From: Sphingobium sp. SYK-6
GTDB taxonomy: Bacteria; Pseudomonadota; Alphaproteobacteria; Sphingomonadales; Sphingomonadaceae
Direction of reading: 5' to 3'
Assembly: GCF_000283515.1 (NCBI RefSeq)
Contig: NC_015976.1
Coordinates: 2,698,501-2,762,500 of the forward strand
Length of the DNA: 64,000 bases
This document shows, piece by piece, positions 1 through 11,150 of this stretch. The stretch's first letter is position 1, and every line of letters begins with the position of its first letter. The position numbers and the translations under genes are program-made. Under the pieces are notes generated by a model that saw only the letters and a program-made list of their open reading frames with translations, did no database searches and was not told the DNA's origin.

Positions 1-222
1 ATCCTGTCGAGTGCGCCAAAGCCTCCCCATGAAATCAGCACGTCAAGCGGGACTCCCCAGCGGCCTTTGAGTTCGACCTGGCGGGCGCCTCGCAAACCCG
101 GACGACGTTGGCGCGGCCAGCGGGCTTTCCCACGACCTTTGCGAGCTGCCTCCACAATTCACGAGCCTCGCAGCCGTCAGCGACGTTCGCTGCCAACCTT
201 TTCCGATTGGGGCGATTACGTA
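1..222. other. Left-edge stretch with no supportable gene
   Basis: I see no gene I can defend here. A minus-strand frame is open from about position 158 to the window edge and could be the start of a gene continuing to the left, but its early part is low-complexity and rich in Arg and Gly, and I recognise no family in it. Plus-strand frames that cross this stretch lie upstream of the promoter that appears to serve the metal ATPase, so I treat them as non-coding. Confidence 0.4.
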
Positions 223-253
223 TTGATCCTGACACGATGTCAGACCCTACATC
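223..253 (+). promoter_or_regulatory. MerR-type promoter (19-bp spacer with central dyad) for the metal ATPase
   Basis: A TTGATC -35 element (223-228) and a TACATC -10 element (248-253) are separated by 19 bp. The spacer holds a perfect dyad, CTGACA-CGA-TGTCAG (229-243). Over-long spacers with a central dyad are the hallmark of promoters activated by MerR/CueR-family metal sensors. Transcription would start near 260, about 20 nt ahead of the ATPase start codon. The hexamers are weak matches to consensus, as is usual for activator-dependent promoters. Assignment to a MerR-family regulator is inference. Confidence 0.5.
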
Positions 254-278
254 GTCATGCGTCGGAAGGAGCAAGACG

Positions 279-2632
<2,354 letters not shown>

Positions 2633-2636
<4 letters not shown>

Positions 2637-2698
2637 ACATCGGGCAGGCGTCGAAAGCGAGCGGAGTCTCGCAGCGCATGATCCGCCGCGGTGGATAG
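2633..2698 (+). pseudogene. Truncated 5' end of a CueR/MerR-type regulator
   Basis: A GTG codon overlaps the ATPase stop in a GTGA arrangement and opens a 21-codon frame beginning MNIGQASKASGVSQ and continuing MIRR before a stop at 2696. This is nearly identical to the first helix-turn-helix segment of CueR-family proteins (MNIGQAAKASGVSAKMIRYYE), and similarity ends exactly at MIR. The DNA beyond shows no continuation in any frame. An intact ATPase-cueR operon has therefore probably been cut by a deletion or recombination junction near 2688. It could still be translated as a short coupled peptide, but it lacks most of the DNA-binding domain and all metal ligands. Confidence 0.7.
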
Positions 2699-2771
2699 AC
2701 GCAAGCAGCTTCACCTGCTCGCGCGATGAGGCTCGTGACAGGGCGCAGTCCCGCTGCCCGCTTCGCGGCTT

Positions 2772-3425
2772 TCAGTCCCCCGCGCCTTCCAATGTCCTGA
2801 GGCCCATCACTTTCTCGACGGCATCTTCCAGCAGGACCGGAAACATCTCGTCCTCCAGGAACACGGGGCCTGGCCTGTTCAGAAGGCTGTTGTTCAACGC
2901 GGCGAGGAGCATCTGCACGGCAAAGCGGATTGCCGGTTCCTTCACCGAAGCCTGATCGATCGTGGACTCCGCCCTGATCCGTTCCAGCAGATAATTGGCA
3001 AGCTCGTGACTGTTCCTGCGAAACGGCTCCCAGGCTTCGGGATCCTCCAGGGACACCTTCACGGCACTGCGCAGGAAGATCGCGTTCGCCAGATAGGCCC
3101 GCACCATTCGCCGGATGGTCGCCCCGAGCATATCCCGGAACGGGACGGCATCCAGCTGCGCCTGGGACTGGGCACGGGAGCTCATCGCATGCTTGATGAT
3201 CAGGGCCTTGAAGAACGAGACCTTGTCGGGAAAGCGCGCATAGAAAGCGCCTGTCGAACAGCCGGCGTCCGCGCAGATCCGCGCGACGGACAGGTCTTCG
3301 AAATCCACCCGCCTGGCGAGCGCCAGACCGGTCTCCAGGAGCGCGTCGCGCATCTGCTTGCTGCGCTGCTGCTGCGCCGGGAATGCGCCGGCCGTCCTGA
3401 GCTGCTCTTCCAGATCACCCGCCAA
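2772..3425 (-). CDS. TetR/AcrR-family transcriptional regulator
   Basis: A 217-aa one-component regulator. The N-terminal helix-turn-helix is typical of the family: the DALLETGLALARR helix, then VARICADAGCSTGAFYARFPDK around residues 45-70. The C-terminal half is an all-helical ligand-binding and dimerisation region of no recognisable subfamily. The frame starts with TTG at 3425, with GAGGAG about 12 nt upstream; the weak start makes the exact N-terminus uncertain by a few residues. It is divergent from the sulfatase and TonB-receptor genes across a roughly 100-bp gap that holds a candidate 15-bp dyad, so it probably represses that pair and itself. The effector is unknown. Confidence 0.88.
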   Translation of the reverse strand: MAGDLEEQLRTAGAFPAQQQRSKQMRDALLETGLALARRVDFEDLSVARICADAGCSTGAFYARFPDKVSFFKALIIKHAMSSRAQSQAQLDAVPFRDMLGATIRRMVRAYLANAIFLRSAVKVSLEDPEAWEPFRRNSHELANYLLERIRAESTIDQASVKEPAIRFAVQMLLAALNNSLLNRPGPVFLEDEMFPVLLEDAVEKVMGLRTLEGAGD

Positions 3426-3454
3426 AAGCTACTTGCTCCTCATTTTCCGCACGG

Positions 3455-3483
3455 TTGACACAGAAGCGTCCCTATCGCAAATG
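3455..3483 (+). promoter_or_regulatory. Candidate promoter for the sulfatase/TonB-receptor pair
   Basis: A perfect TTGACA (3455-3460) is followed at 16-17 bp by a weak AT-rich -10 (GCAAAT/CAAATG, 3477-3483). Transcription would begin just before the dyad at 3496-3510, a good position for repression. The -10 is poor, so this is a tentative call. Confidence 0.35.
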
Positions 3484-3495
3484 CCCACAAAACAT

Positions 3496-3510
3496 AATGA
3501 GAGTCTGATT
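3496..3510. promoter_or_regulatory. Candidate TetR operator (15-bp dyad)
   Basis: The sequence AATGAGAGTCTGATT reads AATnAGAnTCTnATT, with six of seven base pairs symmetric about position 3503. It lies in the gap between the TetR gene and the sulfatase, just upstream of the sulfatase ribosome binding site. Size and location fit a TetR-family operator; binding is inference. Confidence 0.45.
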
Positions 3511-3527
3511 CTTTTTTAGGAGGGGTT

Positions 3528-4904
3528 ATGTTTTCTCGTCGCGCATTCCTTGGAACGGCCGCCGCACTGCCTCTCGCGGCCCGTGTCGAGGCCGCCCCCG
3601 CCCGCCCGCCCCACATCGTGTTCATCATGGCCGATGACCTCGGCTATGCGGACCTGAGCTTCACGGGCCGGACCGAATACGCCACGCCGCACATCGACAG
3701 CATTGCCGAGCAGGGCTGCTTCTTCTCAGATGCCTATGCCAATTCGTCCGTCTGTTCGCCGACCCGCATGGCGCTGGCGACGGGTCGCTACCAGTATCGG
3801 CTTCGCGGCGGTCTCGACGAACCCATAGGCGGTGGCCCGGAGCCTGTCGGCCTTCCGCCCGAGCATCCGACGATCGCCTCTCGCTTGCGGGAGGCTGGAT
3901 ACCGGACGGTCCTGGTCGGGAAGTGGCATCTGGGGTCCCCTCCCCGGTTCAGCCCGTTGCTGAGCGGCTATGACCGCTTCTTCGGCATTCACGGCGGCGG
4001 CGCGGACTATTTCACGCACAGCCAGTCCATGCAGGGCGGCGGCTCCAGCGATCTGTACGACGGCAGCAGCGTCACGGACCGTCACGGCTATCTCACCGAC
4101 ATCCTGACCGAGCGGGCCGTGGCGGAAATCGATCTTGCGGCGAGGACGCGCAAGCCGCTGTTTCTCAGCCTCCATTACACGGCCCCGCATTGGCCATGGG
4201 AGGGCCCCGAGGACGAAGCGCTCGCCGCGCAGATCAAGTCGCTGCTCAACTATGACGGCGGCAGCGATTCGACCTTCGCGAAGATGGTGCAGGCGCTCGA
4301 CAAGGGGGTCGGCAAAGTGCTCGCCGCTCTGGAAGCCCAGGGCATGACCCAGGACACGATCGTCGTGTTCACCAGCGACAATGGCGGCGAGCGCTTCTCC
4401 AAGGTCTGGCCGTTCGACGGCATGAAGGGCGATCTGCTCGAGGGCGGCATCAGAGTGCCGATGATGATGCGCTGGCCGGGGAAGATTCCCGCCGGTTCCC
4501 GGAGCGCCCAGATCGCGATGACCATGGACTATATGCCGACATTCCTCGCGACCGCGGGCGGTTCGGCGGATCCCGCCTTTCCCAGCGATGGGATCAACCT
4601 GATGCCGGCGGCCCTCGGCCAGAGCGCTCCGGCCCCGCGAACAGTCTTCTGGCGCTACAAGGCAGGCGAACAGGCGGCCGCCCGCTCCGGCGACTGGAAA
4701 ATGCTCAGCGTGAACGGGCATGAATATCTGTTCAATCTGGCCGACGACAAACAGGAACGCGCCAATCTCAAGGATTCAAATCCTGAGTTGTTCAGCAAAC
4801 TCAAGGACGAATGGCGCGCCTGGAATGAGACCATGCTGCCTTATCCCGACAATTCCCCCAGCTATTCGAGCAGAGGCAAAGGATATCTGGCGGTTCATGA
4901 TTGA
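3528..4904 (+). CDS. Tat-exported arylsulfatase family (type I, Cys-type) sulfatase
   Basis: Hydrolyses sulfate esters, probably in the periplasm, 458 aa. The N-terminus carries a twin-arginine signal (SRRAFLG, residues 3-9, then an Ala-rich stretch). Mature-protein hallmarks are the metal-binding MADDLGY (D36, D37) and the sulfatase signature CSPTR with C76, the residue converted to formylglycine in this family. Further marks are the GKWHLG motif and SDNGGE, which supplies other metal ligands. The ribosome binding site AGGAGGGG is very strong. It is followed after 32 bp by a TonB receptor gene, suggesting uptake and desulfation of a sulfated substrate. Sequence similarity is to the N-acetylgalactosamine-6-sulfatase/arylsulfatase A group, but the substrate cannot be named. 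No formylglycine-generating enzyme is in the window. Confidence 0.93.
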   Translation: MFSRRAFLGTAAALPLAARVEAAPARPPHIVFIMADDLGYADLSFTGRTEYATPHIDSIAEQGCFFSDAYANSSVCSPTRMALATGRYQYRLRGGLDEPIGGGPEPVGLPPEHPTIASRLREAGYRTVLVGKWHLGSPPRFSPLLSGYDRFFGIHGGGADYFTHSQSMQGGGSSDLYDGSSVTDRHGYLTDILTERAVAEIDLAARTRKPLFLSLHYTAPHWPWEGPEDEALAAQIKSLLNYDGGSDSTFAKMVQALDKGVGKVLAALEAQGMTQDTIVVFTSDNGGERFSKVWPFDGMKGDLLEGGIRVPMMMRWPGKIPAGSRSAQIAMTMDYMPTFLATAGGSADPAFPSDGINLMPAALGQSAPAPRTVFWRYKAGEQAAARSGDWKMLSVNGHEYLFNLADDKQERANLKDSNPELFSKLKDEWRAWNETMLPYPDNSPSYSSRGKGYLAVHD

Positions 4905-4936
4905 AACGAAACGATATAATAAAAGGGAGGACATAG

Positions 4937-7789
4937 GTGAGACCATTTTCCGCATTTCGTTCACTTGGCACGACATCGTCCATCATCGCGATGGCGTTTT
5001 GCCACCATGCGCCGCTCATGGCCCAGCAGGATGATGCGGCGACCTCTTCGACGGCTGACAACGCGCCGTCCACGGAAGCCATCGTCGTCACCGGCAGTCG
5101 CCTGGCCCGGGGAGGCTTTCAGGCTCCCACGCCCGTCACCGTACTCGGGCAGGAGGAAATCGCACGGCAGGGTTCGGCGAATATCGGTGACGCGCTGAAT
5201 CAGCTGCCGTCGTTCCGCGCGCAGTCCACGCCGGCCACGGCCGGTGTGTCCCTCGCCAACGCGGGCGCACAACTCTCCGACCTTCGGGGCCTTGGCGCCA
5301 ACCGCACTCTGGTGCTGGTCAATGGACGGCGCTTCATTTCGGGCACGGTCGCTGGCAATCCCCTCTCCCCGGCCGGCGCGGTTGACCTCAACATGATCCC
5401 GACCTCGCTGGTGGCCCGGACGGAGGTGGTGACGGGCGGCGCGTCGGCGGCCTACGGCTCGGATGCCGTGGCCGGCGTGGTCAACCTGATCCTCGATGAC
5501 CGGCTGGAAGGCCTGCGCGGTTCGGCGCAGCTCGGCATGGCCGAGCGCGGGGACAATGTGGAGCGCTTCTACTCCCTCGCCGCAGGAACCAGCTTCGCGG
5601 GCGGCGCCGGGCACATCGTCCTTGCCGGCGAATATGCCGGTTCCGATGGCATCGGCTCCTGTTACGATCGCCCGTTCTGCGCGGCGGAAGTCGCGCCCAT
5701 CACCAACCCGAACCCCCAGGCGAACGGCCTGCCCCGGCAGATCCTGCTCCCCAATGCGCGGCCTGCCACGGCCTCATGGGGCGGCCTCATCGTGTCCGGG
5801 CCATTGCGCGGCACCGAGTTCGCGGATGACGGGTCCACCTTCCAGCATGATTATGGCACCTATTATGGGGCGGGCCTGTTCCAGTCCGGCGGCAGCGCGG
5901 ATCCCCGCAATGCCTATTTTGACAATTTCCCGCTCGTCGCGCCCGTCGAGCGCTATTCGCTCTACGGGCAGTTGCGCTACGATCTGGGGTCGGACCTCGA
6001 ATTCAAGATGGATGCATCCTACGGGCGCGTGACGGCGGAACTCGTCGGCGCGCAGACCCGGGATACCAACATCGTCATCCAGCGCGACAACCCCTTCCTG
6101 CCGGAGGCGGTGGTCGACCGCATGACCGCGCTCGGGCTGACGTCCTTCACCTTCGGCCGCATCGGCCAGGATCTGGGGCCGATGGTCGGCAGGACGACGC
6201 GCGAGACGGCCCGGATCGCCGCCGGGCTGGAGGGCCGGATCGGCCAGGGCTGGTCATGGGACGTCTATTATCAGTACGGCCAGACCGATTATGCGCAGAC
6301 CGCCTCCAACAACCGCATCAACGACAATTTCCTTCGCGCGGTGGACGCCGTCGAGGCGAGCGATGGATCGATCGTCTGCCGCTCGACGCTGACCGACCCG
6401 ACCAATCCGCTCGTTCAGGGCTGCGCGCCGCTGAACCTGTTCGGCCAGAACAACTTCTCGGCGGCAGCAAAGGCCTATGCCTATGGCACGGCGCAGCAGA
6501 ACACCAAGCTCACCCAGCATGTCGTGGCAGCCACGCTGCGCGGCGACCTTTTCGAAGGCTGGGCGGGCGCCATCCCGGTCGCGATCGGCGCCGAATACCG
6601 GGTGGAGGATGCCGAAGGATCGGCCGATCCGGTCTCCACGGCCCTGCGCTTCTACACCAGCCCGGGCTCCGGCATCACCGGCCCCGCCGTCGAAGTGAAG
6701 GAAGCCTTTGCCGAGGCCGCACTGCCGCTGGCCCGTGACCTGCCCTTCATGCAGAGCCTGGAACTGAACGGCGCCGTGCGCGTGACCGATTATTCCACGA
6801 GCGGCACGGTCACGACGTGGAAGGTCGGCGGCGTCTGGGACGTCTCCAGCCTCTTGCGCGTCCGTGCGACACGGTCGCGTGATATCCGTGCGCCCAATTT
6901 CTTCGAGCTCTACAGCCCGCCCAGCAGCTCCTTCCAGCGCATCGACGACCCGCGCTTCGGCGGCGCCAGCGAACTCGTACCCGTGCTGATCGGGGGGAAT
7001 GAGCAGCTGAGGCCGGAAACGGCGGACACCTTCACGGCCGGCGTTGTGGTGTCCCCGATGCGTGGCCTGCGCATCGCGGCCGACTATTACGACATCAGGC
7101 TCGACGGCGCGATCTCCACGCTGGGCGGCGGGACGATCGTCGCGCGGTGCGAACAGGGTGCGGCCGAGTTCTGCGCGCTGATCGATCGTGATCCCGCAAC
7201 CCAGCAATTGCTGGGCGTGCGGAACATCAATCTCAACGTCAATTCCCTCAAGGTCCGGGGCGTTGACTTCGAAGCCAGCTACCGCACTCGGCTGGCGGAC
7301 GGGACGCTGGATATCCGCCTGCTCGGCACGCATGTGATCGATCTCATCACCGTCGACAGCGGCGGGACCGTCGATCGCGCCGGCATGAATGGTGCCCCGA
7401 CATCGCAGACATCAGGCGTCCCGAGCTGGACGGTGACCGGCAATGTCGGATGGTCCAAAGGACCCTTCGCCGCCCAGCTGCAGGGCCGCTATGTCTCGTC
7501 CGGCGTGTATAATGCGCTGCTCATCGGCCCCGGCGAGGAGGGATATGCCCCGACCGCATCGAACAGCATCAGCGACAACAGGATCGGCGCGCGGGTCTAT
7601 CTCAACCTGAATTCGCAGATCACCGTCTATGAATCGGGCAGGCAGAAGCTGGAGCTGTTCGGCGTCGCGAACAATCTGCTCGATACGATGCCGCCCAACA
7701 ACACCCCGTCGAGCTCCGGCCCCGGCAATGCCGTGCTCTACGACGTGATCGGCCGCGCCTACAAGATCGGCGTCCGCTTCGCTTATTGA
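4937..7789 (+). CDS. TonB-dependent outer-membrane receptor (sulfatase-linked)
   Basis: A 950-aa outer-membrane importer. A signal peptide ends around the LMAQ residues near position 31. A TonB-box-like stretch (EAIVVTGSR) follows, then the plug (TPVTVLGQEEI...GLGANRTLVLVNGRRF and GGASAAYGSDAVAGVVN), then a long beta-barrel ending in an aromatic residue (Y). It has no STN domain, so it is a transporter without cell-surface signalling. The GTG start is preceded by GGGAGGAC at good spacing. It lies 32 bp after the sulfatase and is most likely co-transcribed with it under the TetR regulator. It is more distant from the two receptors at 7.8-18.7 kb than those are from each other. Substrate unknown. 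Confidence 0.93.
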   Translation: MRPFSAFRSLGTTSSIIAMAFCHHAPLMAQQDDAATSSTADNAPSTEAIVVTGSRLARGGFQAPTPVTVLGQEEIARQGSANIGDALNQLPSFRAQSTPATAGVSLANAGAQLSDLRGLGANRTLVLVNGRRFISGTVAGNPLSPAGAVDLNMIPTSLVARTEVVTGGASAAYGSDAVAGVVNLILDDRLEGLRGSAQLGMAERGDNVERFYSLAAGTSFAGGAGHIVLAGEYAGSDGIGSCYDRPFCAAEVAPITNPNPQANGLPRQILLPNARPATASWGGLIVSGPLRGTEFADDGSTFQHDYGTYYGAGLFQSGGSADPRNAYFDNFPLVAPVERYSLYGQLRYDLGSDLEFKMDASYGRVTAELVGAQTRDTNIVIQRDNPFLPEAVVDRMTALGLTSFTFGRIGQDLGPMVGRTTRETARIAAGLEGRIGQGWSWDVYYQYGQTDYAQTASNNRINDNFLRAVDAVEASDGSIVCRSTLTDPTNPLVQGCAPLNLFGQNNFSAAAKAYAYGTAQQNTKLTQHVVAATLRGDLFEGWAGAIPVAIGAEYRVEDAEGSADPVSTALRFYTSPGSGITGPAVEVKEAFAEAALPLARDLPFMQSLELNGAVRVTDYSTSGTVTTWKVGGVWDVSSLLRVRATRSRDIRAPNFFELYSPPSSSFQRIDDPRFGGASELVPVLIGGNEQLRPETADTFTAGVVVSPMRGLRIAADYYDIRLDGAISTLGGGTIVARCEQGAAEFCALIDRDPATQQLLGVRNINLNVNSLKVRGVDFEASYRTRLADGTLDIRLLGTHVIDLITVDSGGTVDRAGMNGAPTSQTSGVPSWTVTGNVGWSKGPFAAQLQGRYVSSGVYNALLIGPGEEGYAPTASNSISDNRIGARVYLNLNSQITVYESGRQKLELFGVANNLLDTMPPNNTPSSSGPGNAVLYDVIGRAYKIGVRFAY

Positions 7790-7809
7790 GCGAAAGACCA
7801 TCTGGTCGT

Positions 7810-7837
7810 GAGGCAGCCGATCATGATCGGCTGCCTC
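7810..7837. terminator. Perfect 28-nt palindrome between convergent receptor genes
   Basis: The 28 bases 7810-7837 are an exact inverted repeat (arms begin GAGGCAGCCGATCA). A smaller dyad, GACCA-TC-TGGTC, lies immediately upstream at 7796-7807. The position between two convergent stop codons suggests a bidirectional terminator. Neither side has a convincing T-run, so Rho-independence is uncertain. Confidence 0.55.
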
Positions 7838-7845
7838 CGGTCGGA

Positions 7846-10800
7846 TCATAAAGCGATTTTCATGTCGAGCCGGACGAACCGTCCGAGCGGATCGTAGAAT
7901 TGCGGGAAGGTGTTGCCGTTGCCGAGCACGCCGATCAGCGAGTCCGCAGCGACCAGAGGCGGGTCGCGGTCCAGCACATTGAGCACCGACAGGCTGAGCG
8001 TCAGGCGACTGGAGGCCGGGATGGCCAGGCTCAGGTCAAAATAGTCCTGGCGCGGGATCTTCCCGCGATCGGGCGAAACGGCCCCGGCGAGAAGCGGATC
8101 GGCACTGCTCCGGTCGACCCGGACGGCGCCCAGCCGACGCCAGGTCAGCATCGTGGAGATTGCCCCGTCCGTCACCCAGGTGACCGATGCACGCTGGCGC
8201 CAGCGAGGCGTCGGTAGACCGCACACCAGCCCATACAGCCCCACACAATCGAAGCGGCCAAGTTCAGGCGCGCGCTCGGCCTGCTGACGGAAGACGTGGC
8301 TGGCGACGAGCGAGAGCCGTATCTCCCCGCCCGGCCCGGGCGGAAGCGCCGTGGTGTAGCGCACACCGATATCCACACCGGACGTCGCCAGGGCGCCGAT
8401 GTTGCGCAGCGGATCGGCGACATAGCCGTCGTTGCCAAGGTCGAGCGAGCCGTTGATGGGCGAGCGATGGACCAGCTGACACAGGCTCGGGACGCCGGTC
8501 TGTACGCAGTTGGAGAGGATCAGATTGGCCCCGATCTGGCCGATCGCGTTGCGCACGCGGATGTCGAAATAATCCAGGCTCAGGCTGAAGCGCGGCATCT
8601 CCGGCGGCGCGATGCTGACGCCGAGCGTGAGAGTGTCGGCTATCTCGGGCTGCAACGCCGGGTTCCCACCGGTGCGAATGTTGAACAGCCGGGCCGGGTT
8701 GACGGCGATATTGCCGAACTGGGCTGTCGTGACGCCCGATGCCGCGCAGGCCGCGAAGTCATTGCCGTTCACGCGGCCGTTCGTCGCGGGGCCGGCGCAG
8801 GGATCCCAGCCGCTGAAGGTCGGATTGCGGGCTGGCGCAAACAGTTCGGCCACATTCGGCGCGCGCACGGCGCGATTATAGCTTCCCCGCAAGCTCAGTC
8901 CGCGCCTTGCCCAGGTGAAACCGGCCTTGCGACTGTGTGACCAGCCCGATGTCGAATAGCGGCTGATGCGCCCCCCGAATTCCAGCGTGATCCGTCCGAC
9001 CGCATGGGCCGCGCCGGTCAGCGGCAATTGCAGTTCACCGAAGGCTTCCACCACGTCGAACGCGCCATGCTGGTCGAGCCGGCGAGTCCCGCTCTGGCCC
9101 GAAAGGTCGCCGCTTTCGAAAGTCCCGTTGAAGTCGAGGGCGAGTATCTCACGACGATATTCACCGCCGATCACCACGCCGACCGCCTCGCCAGCCCATG
9201 GGCTGCGGATTCCCGCCGCGTCCAACCGACCGGTCAGAGCCACATTTGCCACCCACTCCTCAGTGCGCCCACGCATCGAGGCCGTCGCGGCAAGATAGTC
9301 CACGGCTTGCCGGTCGGCCGGGCCCACGCGCCAGACATCATAGGGGCGGCAGGCCAGGTCGATTCCGGTCAGGACGGCAGCGCAGACCGGGCGCCCGACA
9401 GTCGGGCTGGCAGGCCTGTCATCCAGTCTCACGTCAAGGGCCCGCCCGATGCGCGTCCGGGAGAGATCGCCGGTGAAGACTTCCCGAAGATCGACCCGGC
9501 CATATTGCACATGGCTTTCATACTGCCAGTCCGCGTTCGCTTCGCCCCGCAGCCCCACAATGGCGCGGAACGAGCGATGCCGGATATCGTCCACCCTCGG
9601 CCCGCCTTCGACATTGCGGCGCCCGATCGACACGAGACGCCGCGCGCCCGTCCCCGCGGCGATTCCACAGACGGCGTCCTGCTGGCTCGCGGAAAGCAGC
9701 GGATTGTCGCACGCGATGGGGAAGAGCTCACCGAATATGCCCGAGGGCGCTATGCGGGCCCGGGTGTGGTCATCCGCGATCATGAATTCCGCGAAAGGGA
9801 CGAAAGCGGAGCTCAACTCGTAATGACCGATCAGCCCTGCCGCGATCCGACGATCGGGCCGCTGGAGGTGATTGTCGGGCGCGTAGTTGAAGGAATCGCG
9901 ACTGGTCACATAAGGGCGGAATCCGTCCGAACCCGGATCGAGCGTGACCGCCGGCCCAGCCCCACCGTCCAGGATGAAACGGGCCGGGACCGTCGTGCTG
10001 GAGCCCAGGCAGCTCAGCGCATCGTCGGTCGCGCGGGCCCTGCTCAGCCCGCAGGCGCTGTAATCCCGCTGTCGCTGCAAGACCCCATCCACCTGCCGGA
10101 ACGTGCCATAGGCGATGACATGCCCTCGGTCCCCCAGCCGCGAGCCCGCCTGAAGAGTCACTTCACGGCTCCATCCGTCAGCGACCAGTCCCGCCGGGGA
10201 CGCATAGCCCGCTCTCGTCACGATGGCTCGCGCCGGACTGTCATTGTCATGGATATAGGCGCCGAGGCTCGCGGAGGCAGTCGCGCCCTCGAAATGATCG
10301 TCGGTAATGAAATTGATCACGCCGGCGACGGCATCGGACCCGTAGATGCTCGATCCGCCGCCGGAAACCACCTCCATCCGCTTCACGACGGGTAGGGGAA
10401 TGCTATTAAGGTCGGGCACCAGAGCCAGCGGGTCGCCCGGCATCATGCGGCGTCCGTTGATGAGCAGCAGCGTGCGCGCGCTGCCCAGGCCGCGCAAATT
10501 GACCGTGGCGGTGCCGGTCGCCTGGCCGGAAAGGAAGGCGCCCTGCTCGGTGCCGGCGAATGGAAGGCTGGCGACCAGATCCTCGGCCCTGAGCGTCTGC
10601 CCCGGATGCTGCGCAACGAGATCCAGCGAGAAGACTGGGCCGACCGGCTCATCGCTCGGGGGGCGGATGCGCGAGCCGGTGAGGATGATCGTTTCCTCAG
10701 CGGGCGCCGCACCCACCTGAGCGAGCGATGGCGGTGCCCGTGCAGGCCTCGTCGCGATGCTGGCCCGTCTCGCCCTCGTGATCACGAAAATGCCGCTGGG

Positions 10801-11127
10801 CCTGCGCGCAGCCCGCAATCCGGTTCCGGCCAGCATCCGGCGCAGAGCCTCGGCCGTGCCCAGCCGTCCCGCAATCGCTTGCGTGCGGAAGCCGGCCACC
10901 TCTTCTTCCCGAAAAGCAATCTGTGCGCCGGTAAGGCGGCCAAGGGTGCGCAGAGCGTCGCCGGCCGGACCCGAGGCGACCCGCACGACGTCCTCGCGTG
11001 TCTGGGCCCGGGCAGCAACCGGACTGGCCATCGGCCCCGCGACCGCCAGCACGAGACAGGACGAACGGAAAAGCAGGGCGTGAACCGACAAGGCCCTCGC
11101 CCGAACTCTGCAGATGAGACACGTCAA
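7846..11127 (-). CDS. TonB-dependent receptor with STN signalling domain (FecA type)
   Basis: A 1093-aa outer-membrane receptor-transducer. The signal peptide ends near AARAQ (residue 42). Residues about 45-117 form a Secretin/TonB short N-terminal domain (DALRTLGRLTGAQIAF...GTAEALRRMLAGTGL), which in FecA-type proteins touches the periplasmic part of a FecR anti-sigma factor. A TonB-box-like EETIILTGSRI precedes the plug and the barrel. It is the last gene of a sigma-FecR-receptor trio, which fits surface signalling. It is a clear paralogue of the receptor at 15714-18686, sharing the C-terminal NLIL..CVQT, LGNDGYV and SLIGVLGNGNTFPQFYDPLGR patterns. The start is TTG with GGAGAA upstream; the exact first residue is uncertain. 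Confidence 0.93.
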   Translation of the reverse strand: MTCLICRVRARALSVHALLFRSSCLVLAVAGPMASPVAARAQTREDVVRVASGPAGDALRTLGRLTGAQIAFREEEVAGFRTQAIAGRLGTAEALRRMLAGTGLRAARRPSGIFVITRARRASIATRPARAPPSLAQVGAAPAEETIILTGSRIRPPSDEPVGPVFSLDLVAQHPGQTLRAEDLVASLPFAGTEQGAFLSGQATGTATVNLRGLGSARTLLLINGRRMMPGDPLALVPDLNSIPLPVVKRMEVVSGGGSSIYGSDAVAGVINFITDDHFEGATASASLGAYIHDNDSPARAIVTRAGYASPAGLVADGWSREVTLQAGSRLGDRGHVIAYGTFRQVDGVLQRQRDYSACGLSRARATDDALSCLGSSTTVPARFILDGGAGPAVTLDPGSDGFRPYVTSRDSFNYAPDNHLQRPDRRIAAGLIGHYELSSAFVPFAEFMIADDHTRARIAPSGIFGELFPIACDNPLLSASQQDAVCGIAAGTGARRLVSIGRRNVEGGPRVDDIRHRSFRAIVGLRGEANADWQYESHVQYGRVDLREVFTGDLSRTRIGRALDVRLDDRPASPTVGRPVCAAVLTGIDLACRPYDVWRVGPADRQAVDYLAATASMRGRTEEWVANVALTGRLDAAGIRSPWAGEAVGVVIGGEYRREILALDFNGTFESGDLSGQSGTRRLDQHGAFDVVEAFGELQLPLTGAAHAVGRITLEFGGRISRYSTSGWSHSRKAGFTWARRGLSLRGSYNRAVRAPNVAELFAPARNPTFSGWDPCAGPATNGRVNGNDFAACAASGVTTAQFGNIAVNPARLFNIRTGGNPALQPEIADTLTLGVSIAPPEMPRFSLSLDYFDIRVRNAIGQIGANLILSNCVQTGVPSLCQLVHRSPINGSLDLGNDGYVADPLRNIGALATSGVDIGVRYTTALPPGPGGEIRLSLVASHVFRQQAERAPELGRFDCVGLYGLVCGLPTPRWRQRASVTWVTDGAISTMLTWRRLGAVRVDRSSADPLLAGAVSPDRGKIPRQDYFDLSLAIPASSRLTLSLSVLNVLDRDPPLVAADSLIGVLGNGNTFPQFYDPLGRFVRLDMKIAL

Positions 11128-11150
11128 CTGCTTCTCCGCATGTGCCCGGC

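Noticed and set aside
3493..3498. CATAAT as a -10 element for the sulfatase
   Set aside because: Good hexamer, but no acceptable -35 at 16-18 bp; the TTGACA upstream is too far away.
9004..10395. Long plus-strand open frame opposite the STN receptor
   Set aside because: Antisense shadow; no signal peptide, domain or ribosome binding site.
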